Shown here: positions 5,861-12,574 of the stretch, piece after piece | How the letters are laid out: the number at the start of each line of letters is the position of its first letter | Position numbering within the stretch: position 1 is the stretch's first letter | DNA from: Bacillota bacterium | Lineage (GTDB): Bacteria; Bacillota; Clostridia; Clostridiales; Clostridiaceae | Assembly (NCBI GenBank): GCA_023427705.1 | Contig: JAEZAL010000187.1 | Span: forward strand, 1-13,243 | Reading direction: 5' to 3' | DNA length: 13,243 nt | Translations under genes and position numbers: made by a program | Notes under the pieces: generated by a model | What the model saw: only the letters and a program-made list of their open reading frames with translations | Told to the model about the DNA's origin: nothing | Database searches by the model: none

Positions 5861-6787
5861 ATGAATGTTCAAAGTAAGCTTATGCAGAAACTTGGAATTG
5901 CAATTACTTCTTTAGCAGTAGAATTTTTACCTTTAAATAAAGGTGATAGAATAAAGACTGTTGCAGATCTTGCTGAAAGATATGATACAGCTAGGGGAAC
6001 TATTCAATCTGCAATAAAGTTTTTAAAAGAAGAAAATGCTGTAATATTAGAATCTAGGGGACATCTTGGAACATATATAAAGGAAATAGACTATATAAAA
6101 CTATTAGATTTAACAGGTATAAAATCATTAGTGGGAGTAATGCCATTACCTTATTCGAAGAGGTATGAAGGCCTAGCAACAGGACTTTATAAATGTTTAA
6201 ATGACAGTGGAGTAAATACTAATCTTGCTTTTATGAGAGGCTCTAATCATAGATTAAAAGCTTTAGAAGATGGAAGGTATGATTTTGCAGTAACTTCAAG
6301 ATTAACAGCAGATTATTATTTAGAAAACAATAAAAATATTGAAATAGTCAAAGTTTTTGGTGATTTTAGCTATGTTAATGAGCATATTATAGTAGTAGCA
6401 AAGGATTTTAATGGAGAGTTTACTAATGGCACAAGAGTTGGTATAGATACTTCTTCAATAGATCAATTTATGTTAACTAAAACTTATTTTAAAGATTTAG
6501 ATGTACAATATGTTACATTAAACTACAGTCAGTTCATTACTGCAATTAAGGAGAACGAGATTGATGTAGCTATCTGGAATTTAGATGATATCCAAGATAG
6601 GCAAGATGATATTAAATTTCTACCTCTAAAAAGGGAAAGTAATAACATTAAAGATACAGAAGCTGTAATAATAGCAAGTAAGGAAAATTCCATTGTTAAA
6701 GTACTTTTCTCTAGAGTACTAAATGTAGAAAATGTAAAGAAATATCAAAGATTAGTTATGGAAAAGAAGATAATGCCTCAATATTAA
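5861..6787 (+). CDS. yhfZ: YhfZ-family transcription regulator
   Basis: The start is ATG 5861 after AGGGAGTGA. The 308-residue product has an N-terminal GntR-like winged HTH. The helices lie in KTVADLAERYDTARGTIQSAIKFL (about residues 32-55) and the wing in ENAVILESRGHLGTYI (58-73). The rest (about 85-308) looks like a periplasmic-binding-protein-type effector domain, with GVMPLPYSKRYEGLATGLY and the two-lobe pattern of PBP-like folds. This is the layout of E. coli YhfZ (HTH_41 plus YhfZ_C), and the length is close to it. It stands at the head of the yhf genes. A small-molecule ligand, probably the pathway substrate or an intermediate, would bind the C-terminal domain. The most likely DNA target is the ATACA-N6-TGTAT palindrome in its own promoter, in the yhfY promoter and in the two envelope-gene promoters. 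Confidence 0.85.
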   Translation: MNVQSKLMQKLGIAITSLAVEFLPLNKGDRIKTVADLAERYDTARGTIQSAIKFLKEENAVILESRGHLGTYIKEIDYIKLLDLTGIKSLVGVMPLPYSKRYEGLATGLYKCLNDSGVNTNLAFMRGSNHRLKALEDGRYDFAVTSRLTADYYLENNKNIEIVKVFGDFSYVNEHIIVVAKDFNGEFTNGTRVGIDTSSIDQFMLTKTYFKDLDVQYVTLNYSQFITAIKENEIDVAIWNLDDIQDRQDDIKFLPLKRESNNIKDTEAVIIASKENSIVKVLFSRVLNVENVKKYQRLVMEKKIMPQY

Positions 6788-6795
6788 GAGGTATT

Positions 6796-6801
6796 TATAA
6801 T
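6796..6801 (+). promoter_or_regulatory. -10 element of an internal promoter before the yhfY-like gene
   Basis: A perfect TATAAT lies 6 nt upstream of palindrome copy 4, in the 50-nt gap between yhfZ and the next gene. I see no good -35 at 16-18 nt, so the promoter may be weak or need an activator. Confidence 0.45.
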
Positions 6802-6807
6802 ATAAAA

Positions 6808-6823
6808 ATACAAAAAAATGTAT
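6808..6823. promoter_or_regulatory. Operator-like palindrome, copy 4 (ATACA-N6-TGTAT)
   Basis: ATACAAAAAAATGTAT sits just downstream of the TATAAT and ends 3 nt before the GGAGG of the yhfY-like gene. A bound protein could block both transcription start and ribosome access in this 50-nt gap. Confidence 0.65.
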
Positions 6824-6837
6824 ATTGGAGGTCTATT

Positions 6838-7191
6838 ATGGAACTAATTACTAGGTTAAATATTTTAAAGGATTCAGGAATGTTATCAGAAGGTAACTAT
6901 AATAAGGTACTAAAGGTTATAGATTATTTTGATAAGGTAAGAAATATAAAACTTGTTGAAGAAAATGCTTCAATGTTTATTACTCATTTATGTTCAGCTT
7001 TAGGAAGAATAGATAATAATGAAATTTTAAATGAACTTGATGAAGAAATACTCGAATCTCTTAAATTAGAGGATACATATAATGAGTCTATGCATCTTGT
7101 AAAGGATTTAAAAGATGTTATAGGTGAAATTCCAAAAGAAGAAATGAATTTCCTAGTAATGCATGTATGTACACTATTAGCCCAAGCCTAA
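6838..7191 (+). CDS. yhfY: Stand-alone PRD-domain protein, YhfY-like
   Basis: This 117-residue protein is almost entirely one PTS-regulation domain. His50 (in MFITHLCSAL) and His109 (in FLVMHVCTLL) sit where PRDs carry their phosphorylatable histidines. It has no HTH, EIIA or EIIB part. ATG 6838 follows GGAGG (6827-6831) at a good distance. E. coli YhfY, in the same cluster, is also a lone PRD of about 120 residues. Because it cannot bind DNA by a recognisable domain, it probably acts by contacting a partner, possibly YhfZ next to it, and so couples the locus to the PTS phosphorylation state. That partner is inferred from adjacency alone. Confidence 0.75.
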   Translation: MELITRLNILKDSGMLSEGNYNKVLKVIDYFDKVRNIKLVEENASMFITHLCSALGRIDNNEILNELDEEILESLKLEDTYNESMHLVKDLKDVIGEIPKEEMNFLVMHVCTLLAQA

Positions 7192-7241
7192 AATTAATCA
7201 AATTTATAATACATAAATAATTTAAATATGGAGGAATTAAA

Positions 7242-7598
7242 ATGAAAAGAATAGTTATTGGTGGTCAAATAGACAAGCAAAAAGTTGCCGATATTACAGC
7301 TAAAATTGCAGGTGATAGAGCAAGTATAGAAATTAAGAGTGATATCGAAGCAGCTATGGCTATTAAGACTGGAAGTGCAGATTATTACTTAGGAGCTTGC
7401 AATACTGGTGGCGGTGGTGCCTTAGCTATGGCAATAGCATTACTTGGAATGGGCAATTGCGCAACAGTATCAATGCCTGGCCATATAAAAACTGAATCAG
7501 AAATTAAGTCTGAAGCAGAAGCAGGAAAAAAAGCCTTTGGATTTACAGCACAACATGCTGAAGAAGTTATTCCAGTAATTCTTAAATATATTCTTTAG
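7242..7598 (+). CDS. yhfU: YhfU-family small protein (DUF2620)
   Basis: This 118-residue soluble protein begins MKRIVIGGQIDKQKV and has a glycine-rich centre, GACNTGGGGALAMAIALLG (about residues 51-69), that could bind a phosphate or nucleotide. Length and motif agree with E. coli YhfU. The start is ATG 7242 after GGAGG. Its function is unknown. It always appears next to yhfT in the clusters I know, so it may be a cytoplasmic partner of that transporter. It has no membrane segment or signal peptide, and there is no recognisable catalytic motif. Confidence 0.8.
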   Translation: MKRIVIGGQIDKQKVADITAKIAGDRASIEIKSDIEAAMAIKTGSADYYLGACNTGGGGALAMAIALLGMGNCATVSMPGHIKTESEIKSEAEAGKKAFGFTAQHAEEVIPVILKYIL

Positions 7599-7713
7599 AA
7601 TTAAAAATTAGATAAAAAAGTATTTGACGAAAGATAAAATTATATAAAGTGGTATAAAAATTGTTATTTATTAAATTTAAATAAAAAATATAAAATTTTG
7701 GGAGGAATTATAA

Positions 7714-9009
7714 ATGCAATATCTTCAATATGTAGTAATAGCACTTTTAGGTGCACTAGCAGCAATTTTATCAAATACAGGAGTAGCTGTTTTCAATGAT
7801 GGTTTTAGACCAATTGTTCCTGAATATTTAGATGGAAAAATGGATAAAAAGGCTTTAGCGGCAACATCATTTGCAATTAGTTTTGGATTAGTTATTGGTT
7901 TTGGGATTCCAGTTTCAATAGCAGCGTCAATCATTTTAATTCACAGTATATTATTAGGTACAGATATTATTGGATCTTTCTGTCCAAGTGGTAAAAAAGG
8001 TATTATTGCTTCAGGAGTAGTAGGAGCTATTTATGGAGTTGGTCTAGTTTATGGATTACAAATTATAGTTGATTTATTTGGAATGTTACCAATTAATTTC
8101 TTAGATGCTTTAGGCAGCGTTGGAACTCCAATCACAGTTGCTTTTGCAGTATTCCCAGCTTTAGTTGTTGCATATCAATTTGGAACTAAAAAAGGTTTAT
8201 TAACAGGTATAGTTGCTTTAATAGTTAGACAAATAGTAGTTATATATGGAAAATTCACTTTGAGTAGTGGAGCAACTATTACATTAGATAAAGAAGGTAT
8301 GGCTTTACTTGCTGGTATGATAATTATGATTATATTTGCAGTACAAGAAAAACCAGATCCAAATGCACCAAAGATTGATTTAGCAGCAATTTTTGAAGAG
8401 AGAGTTAAGAGAATTAAAAAGAACTTACCTATATTAGCTTTAATGGGAGGATTAATTTCAGCAGCAACTAGTCTTAGTTTATTAGCAGGAGACCCAATAA
8501 GTTTAAATCTTTTAGCAGAAGGAAAGAATACTGAAGCTGCTATGACAGCTTTTGCAAGAGGTATAGGATTTATTCCGCTAGTAGCTACAACAGCTATTTC
8601 TACTGGGGTTTATGCACCAGCAGGTATGACATTTGTATTTGTAGTTGGACTTTTAATAGGAAACCCAATATTAGCATTTATAGCTGGGGCTGCAGTTATG
8701 GCTATAGAAATATTCTTCTTAGATGGACTAGCTAAATTAATGGACAAGTTCCCAGGAGTTAGAAAGTGTGGAGATAACATAAGAACAGCTATGAGTAAAG
8801 TTCTAGAAGTTGCTTTATTAATAGGTGGTATGATGGCTGCACAAACTATGGCACCAGGATTTGGATTATTTGTAGTAATTGGATTATACGTATTAAACAA
8901 GACTTCAAAGAAGCCAATAGTAGATATGGCAGTAGGTCCAGTTGGAGCAATTGCAGTAGGAATTTTAATAAATATTCTATATTTAGTTGGACTATTTGTA
9001 GTAGCTTAG
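7714..9009 (+). CDS. yhfT: YhfT-family multi-pass membrane transporter
   Basis: This 431-residue protein is mostly hydrophobic, with about 10-12 predicted membrane spans. The main soluble loop is charged (about residues 211-238, EKPDPNAPKIDLAAIFEER and a following basic stretch). It resembles E. coli YhfT (about 434 residues, PF10797) along its length, starting with the N-terminal NTGVAVFNDGFRPIVPEYLDGKMDKK. The start is ATG 7714 after GGGAGG. It is probably the importer of the compound handled by the downstream enzymes. Family substrates are not established. It is separated from yhfU by 115 nt without a convincing promoter or terminator, so the two are likely co-transcribed. Confidence 0.85.
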   Translation: MQYLQYVVIALLGALAAILSNTGVAVFNDGFRPIVPEYLDGKMDKKALAATSFAISFGLVIGFGIPVSIAASIILIHSILLGTDIIGSFCPSGKKGIIASGVVGAIYGVGLVYGLQIIVDLFGMLPINFLDALGSVGTPITVAFAVFPALVVAYQFGTKKGLLTGIVALIVRQIVVIYGKFTLSSGATITLDKEGMALLAGMIIMIIFAVQEKPDPNAPKIDLAAIFEERVKRIKKNLPILALMGGLISAATSLSLLAGDPISLNLLAEGKNTEAAMTAFARGIGFIPLVATTAISTGVYAPAGMTFVFVVGLLIGNPILAFIAGAAVMAIEIFFLDGLAKLMDKFPGVRKCGDNIRTAMSKVLEVALLIGGMMAAQTMAPGFGLFVVIGLYVLNKTSKKPIVDMAVGPVGAIAVGILINILYLVGLFVVA

Positions 9010-9150
9010 AAAAATGTAGAATGAAGAATGAAAAATGTAAAATTAAAGAAGAAACTCCTTAGGGAGTTTCTGAAATAAACAAATTTTTAGTAATTTGTTT
9101 CAAATTACATCAATAATTCTACATTCTACATTTTACATTTTACATTCATA
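9010..9150. repeat. Hairpin-rich, MITE-like intergenic element with heptanucleotide arms
   Basis: The left arm (9013-9044) reads as heptads AATGTAG, AATGAAG, AATGAAA, AATGTAA, then AATT. The right arm (9115-9146) is its imperfect reverse complement, matching at 26 of 32 positions. Between them lie two hairpins: AGAAACTCC (9050-9058) with GGAGTTTCT (9063-9071), and AAACAAATT (9077-9085) with AATTTGTTT (9092-9100). The element fills the whole gap between yhfT and php and carries no ORF. It looks like a non-autonomous dispersed repeat. Similar heptad-flanked intergenic repeats are familiar to me from clostridial genomes, but I cannot verify copies here. It may attenuate expression of the downstream genes. 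Confidence 0.7.
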
Positions 9151-9165
9151 AAAGGGGGGTTTTAG

Positions 9166-10041
9166 ATGGAGAAGGAAATAGTATATGCTCATGAGCATAT
9201 AACAATAGATTTATCTGGTATAAAGAAAGACAAAGATTGTTTTTTAAATAATAAAACTCAAACTATTGAAGAGTTTAAAGAGTTAAAGAATAAGGGGGTT
9301 TCTACTATTATAGATGTTACTAATAGAGGAATGGGTAGAAATACAGAATATGTATCAGAAGTTATAAGAGAAACTGGGCTCAATATTCTTCAGGCAACTG
9401 GATATTATAAGGAGCCTTTTTTACCTGAAGAGGTTTATAGAATTAATGAAAAAGAAATGGCAAGGATTTTAGTTGATGAAATTGTAAATGGAATTGATGG
9501 AAGATCTACAAAGGCTGCTGTTATAGGTGAGATTGGAACTAGCTTAAATAAAATTGAAGATATGGAACTTAAGGTTTTTGAAGCTGCTTCAAGAGCTCAT
9601 ATTGAAACTGGAAAACCTATAATTACTCATACGACTTTAGGAAAGTTAGGTCTTGAACAAATTGAAATATTTAAAAAGTTTAATGTGGATTTATCTAAAG
9701 TAACTTTAAGTCATATTGATTTAAGTGGTGACTTAGAATATATGTTTAGATTATTAGATACAGGTGTTAATATCGCTTTTGATACAATAGGGAAAAATAA
9801 TTATCAACCAGATGAAGATAGAGCAAACTGGCTAAAGGAACTTTGTGATAGAGGATATAGCAATCAAATAGTATTGTCTATGGATATTACAAGAAAATCT
9901 CATTTTAAAGAAAATGGAGGACTTGGATATAGCTATTTAATAGATAGTTTCTTACCAAGATTATATGAAAAAGAAATCTATAACAAGCATATACAAAATA
10001 TGTTAGTTAATAATATAAAAAATATTTATGGCCTTAAATAG
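9166..10041 (+). CDS. php: Phosphotriesterase homology protein (amidohydrolase superfamily)
   Basis: This 291-residue TIM-barrel metal hydrolase matches E. coli PHP, with every ligand shifted by three residues: His9 and His11 in AHEH, Glu122 in GEIGTS, His155 in IITHTTLG, His183 in LSHIDLSGD and Asp240 in LSMDITRKS. Glu122 takes the place of the carboxylated Lys that bridges the metals in true phosphotriesterases, as in E. coli PHP. So it should bind a binuclear metal centre but act on a lactone, ester or amide rather than an organophosphate. The start is ATG 9166 after AAAGGGGGG. The stop codon overlaps the yhfS ribosome binding site, which implies tight co-translation. The natural substrate is unknown. 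Confidence 0.88.
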   Translation: MEKEIVYAHEHITIDLSGIKKDKDCFLNNKTQTIEEFKELKNKGVSTIIDVTNRGMGRNTEYVSEVIRETGLNILQATGYYKEPFLPEEVYRINEKEMARILVDEIVNGIDGRSTKAAVIGEIGTSLNKIEDMELKVFEAASRAHIETGKPIITHTTLGKLGLEQIEIFKKFNVDLSKVTLSHIDLSGDLEYMFRLLDTGVNIAFDTIGKNNYQPDEDRANWLKELCDRGYSNQIVLSMDITRKSHFKENGGLGYSYLIDSFLPRLYEKEIYNKHIQNMLVNNIKNIYGLK

Positions 10042-10051
10042 GAGGATATTT

Positions 10052-11158
10052 ATGAAAACTTACCCATTACATTCGATAAGTTTAGAGGAAGCAAAGAAAT
10101 TACAGTTTAAAATAATAGATACTGTAACAAAGCATTTTGATGGTAGAGAAGTATTATCTCTAGGTGATTTAGGAGTAGTAAAGGGATTAAACAAGCCTAC
10201 ATATACTAAGATGGTAGAAAGTGTTTTTGCAGAAGTATTTGATGCAGAATCTGCAATATTAGTAAGAGGAGCAGGAACAGGAGCTATAAGATGGGGTCTT
10301 ATTAGTTTTATGAAAAGTGGAGATACAATTTTAGTACATGATGCGCCAATTTATCCTACTTCAAAAGTTACTATTGAAACCATGGGATTAAATATTGTTA
10401 CTGCTAATTTTAATGATTTGGAAGATGTAAAAAATATCATTTCTAAACATCCAGAAATTAAAGGTGCTTTAGTTCAAAATACTAGGCAGAAAATAGATGA
10501 TTGTTATGATTTAGAAGAAGTAATAACAACTATAAAAGAAGAAAATTCAAATATAAAAATAGTTACTGATGATAACTATGCAGCTTTAAAAGTTAAGAAG
10601 ATAGGTAATCAATGTGGAGCTGATCTTGGAAGTTTTTCTTGCTTTAAAGTTTTAGGACCAGAAGGTGTTGGTGTATTAATAGGTGAGAAGGAATTAATAG
10701 ATAAGGTTTATTCATTAAATTATTCAGGGGGAAGCCAAGTGCAAGGGCATGAGGCTATGGAAGCATTAAGAGGATTAGTATATGCTCCTGTTTCTTTAGC
10801 CATTCAATCTGAAGTTAATGAAGAGTTAGTAATGAGATTAAAGAACGGAGAAATTCCAGAAGTTAAAGATGCATTCTTAGCAAATGCTCAATCTAAGGTG
10901 CTTTTAGTAGAATTTAATGAAGAAATTGCAGAAGAAATTTTAGAATTAACTACTAAGTTTGGAGCAGCATCTCATCCAGTAGGTTCTGAATCAATATATG
11001 AATTTGTTCCAATGATGTATAGAGTTTCTGGAACATTTAGAGCAGCTGATCCAACTCTTGAAAAGAGAATGATTAGAATCAATCCGATGAGAAGTGGAGC
11101 AGATACTATAATAAGAATTTTAAAGACTGCAATAGAGGAAGTAAGAAAAGATAAGTAA
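10052..11158 (+). CDS. yhfS: YhfS-family PLP-dependent enzyme (aminotransferase fold type I)
   Basis: The start is ATG 10052 because GGAGGA (10041-10046) lies just before it. The in-frame ATG at 10028 would place that ribosome binding site inside the gene and extend it back over php. The 368-residue product has the fold-type-I PLP layout: phosphate-binding RGAGTGAIR (72-80), Asp173/Asp174 in VTDDNYAAL for the pyridine nitrogen, and Lys199 in SFSCFKVLGPEGVGVLIG for the Schiff base. The family includes transaminases, cysteine-desulfurase-like enzymes and beta- or gamma-lyases. YhfS itself has no firmly assigned reaction to my knowledge. Length and motifs match E. coli YhfS (about 361 residues). 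It lies 12 nt before yhfX and next to php, and these genes surely form one transcript. Confidence 0.85.
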   Translation: MKTYPLHSISLEEAKKLQFKIIDTVTKHFDGREVLSLGDLGVVKGLNKPTYTKMVESVFAEVFDAESAILVRGAGTGAIRWGLISFMKSGDTILVHDAPIYPTSKVTIETMGLNIVTANFNDLEDVKNIISKHPEIKGALVQNTRQKIDDCYDLEEVITTIKEENSNIKIVTDDNYAALKVKKIGNQCGADLGSFSCFKVLGPEGVGVLIGEKELIDKVYSLNYSGGSQVQGHEAMEALRGLVYAPVSLAIQSEVNEELVMRLKNGEIPEVKDAFLANAQSKVLLVEFNEEIAEEILELTTKFGAASHPVGSESIYEFVPMMYRVSGTFRAADPTLEKRMIRINPMRSGADTIIRILKTAIEEVRKDK

Positions 11159-11170
11159 GGAGGTGCAAGA

Positions 11171-12334
11171 GTGTTTCTTGAAAAAACTGTAGAAAGAAAT
11201 AAAGAATTAGTTCAAGCTGCATTTAATCTCCATAGGGAAGGAGTAATCTTACCAGATACTTATGTTATAGATTTAGATACTTTAATAGAAAATGCAAGGA
11301 AGATAAAAGAAGAGGCTGATAAGTATGGAATTAAGCTTTATTTTATGACTAAGCAGATTGGAAGAAATCCTATTATAGCTAGAGAGTTTATGAAGCTTGG
11401 ATATGAAGGTGCTGTAGTAGTAGATTTCAAAGAAGCTGAAGTTATGATTAATAATAATATTAACATTGGACATGTTGGTCACTTAGTTCAAGTCCCTAAG
11501 GCTTTAATTGAAAAGGTAGTTAAATCTAAACCTGAATATATTACAGTTTACACTATAGAGAAGGCTAAAGAAATTAATGAAGCTTGTGAAAAGTTTGGTC
11601 TTAAACAAAATATTATGCTTAGAGTATTAGGGGAAAATGATAACCTATATTCTGGTCAATATGGTGGATTTAAACTAGAGGAGCTTAAGGAAATTGGAAA
11701 AGAATTAATTAAGCTTAAGAATCTTAATATAGCAGGAGTAACATCATTCCCATGTTTCTTATATGATACAGAAAGTAATGAAATTAAGAGAACAAATAAT
11801 ATTGATACTATTAAGGAAGCAAAAGTAATTCTTGAAAGAGAATTTAATATAAATATAGAACAGCTGAATATGCCATCAGCAACTTGTGTAAACTCTATAA
11901 AGAAAATATATGAAGAGGGTGGGACTCATGGAGAGCCAGGACATGGTTTAACAGGAAGTACACCATATCATAAATATAATAATGGTGTAGAGCTTCCAGC
12001 TATGATTTATGTAAGTGAAGTATCACATAACTTATTAGATAAAGGGTATTGTTATGGTGGAGGTCACTATAGAAGATCTAACATGGAAAATGCATTAGTT
12101 GGAGAAAGTATAGATAATTCAAAAATTGTTAAGATTACACCTCCAACAGATGAAAGTATCGATTATCACTTTGAGTTGTCAGAAAAATGTAATGTATCAG
12201 ATACAGTAATAATGGCATTTAGAACTCAAATTTTTGTGACGAGAAGTAATGTGGCTTTAGTTAAGGGAATACAAAAGGGAAAGCCAGAGATTATTGGTGT
12301 TTATGACTCACAAGGGCAGTTAGTGAAAAAGTAG
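11171..12334 (+). CDS. yhfX: YhfX-family PLP-dependent alanine-racemase-like enzyme (fold type III)
   Basis: The start is GTG 11171, after a perfect AAGGAGGTG that overlaps the yhfS stop codon. The 387-residue product has the same length as E. coli YhfX. Its PLP barrel begins PDTYVIDLDTLIENARKI, and Lys61 in LYFMTKQIGRNP is the cofactor lysine. THGEPGHGLTG (about 255-265) and CYGGGHYRR (about 295-303) are family-specific blocks I recognise from YhfX, as is FRTQIFVTRSNVALV near the end. Relatives are amino-acid racemases and D-amino-acid-processing enzymes, so a racemase, epimerase or D-amino-acid lyase role is plausible but not shown. Together with YhfS this gives two PLP enzymes of different fold types in one operon. 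Confidence 0.87.
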   Translation: MFLEKTVERNKELVQAAFNLHREGVILPDTYVIDLDTLIENARKIKEEADKYGIKLYFMTKQIGRNPIIAREFMKLGYEGAVVVDFKEAEVMINNNINIGHVGHLVQVPKALIEKVVKSKPEYITVYTIEKAKEINEACEKFGLKQNIMLRVLGENDNLYSGQYGGFKLEELKEIGKELIKLKNLNIAGVTSFPCFLYDTESNEIKRTNNIDTIKEAKVILEREFNINIEQLNMPSATCVNSIKKIYEEGGTHGEPGHGLTGSTPYHKYNNGVELPAMIYVSEVSHNLLDKGYCYGGGHYRRSNMENALVGESIDNSKIVKITPPTDESIDYHFELSEKCNVSDTVIMAFRTQIFVTRSNVALVKGIQKGKPEIIGVYDSQGQLVKK

Positions 12335-12574
12335 GTTAGAAGTATGAGATAAGTAAGAGAGAATAATGAATAGTGAAAAGTTTAAGAAATTTTGCTGTGA
12401 AAAATTAGATTAAGTAATACTTCATTATTTAGCTTAACAATTAAATTATTAGTTATAGAAAAAGAAATGGATGTTAGAGGATGGCTTATGTTACAACTCT
12501 GCTGAAATTTCTTTTTTACTTTAAAGAATTTGATTACAGGAGATACAGAAAAAGAGATTTAAGGAGGTTTTTTT
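12335..12574. other. 240-nt gap between yhfX and yhfW with repeat-like arms and a GC-richer block
   Basis: There is no ORF and no clear terminator. Heptads GAATAAT, GAATAGT and GAAAAGT run from 12361 to 12381. TTCATTATT (12421-12429) is the inverse of AATAATGAA (12362-12370). AAGAAATTT (12383-12391) is the inverse of AAATTTCTT (12505-12513). The block about 12468-12505 is distinctly richer in G and C than the rest. The layout suggests a second dispersed repeat, possibly related in style to the one at 9010-9150, or a structured RNA leader for yhfW. Confidence 0.45.

Noticed and set aside
7209..7224. Fifth operator copy before yhfU
   Set aside because: Only the ATACA arm is present, and the TGTAT arm is missing.
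7624..7658. Promoter in the yhfU-yhfT gap (TTGACG and TATAAA)
   Set aside because: The spacing of the two elements is about 23 nt, well outside the sigma-A range, and no operator is nearby.
10028..10051. Start of yhfS at ATG 10028
   Set aside because: It overlaps php and puts the GGAGGA inside the gene. ATG 10052 directly follows that site.
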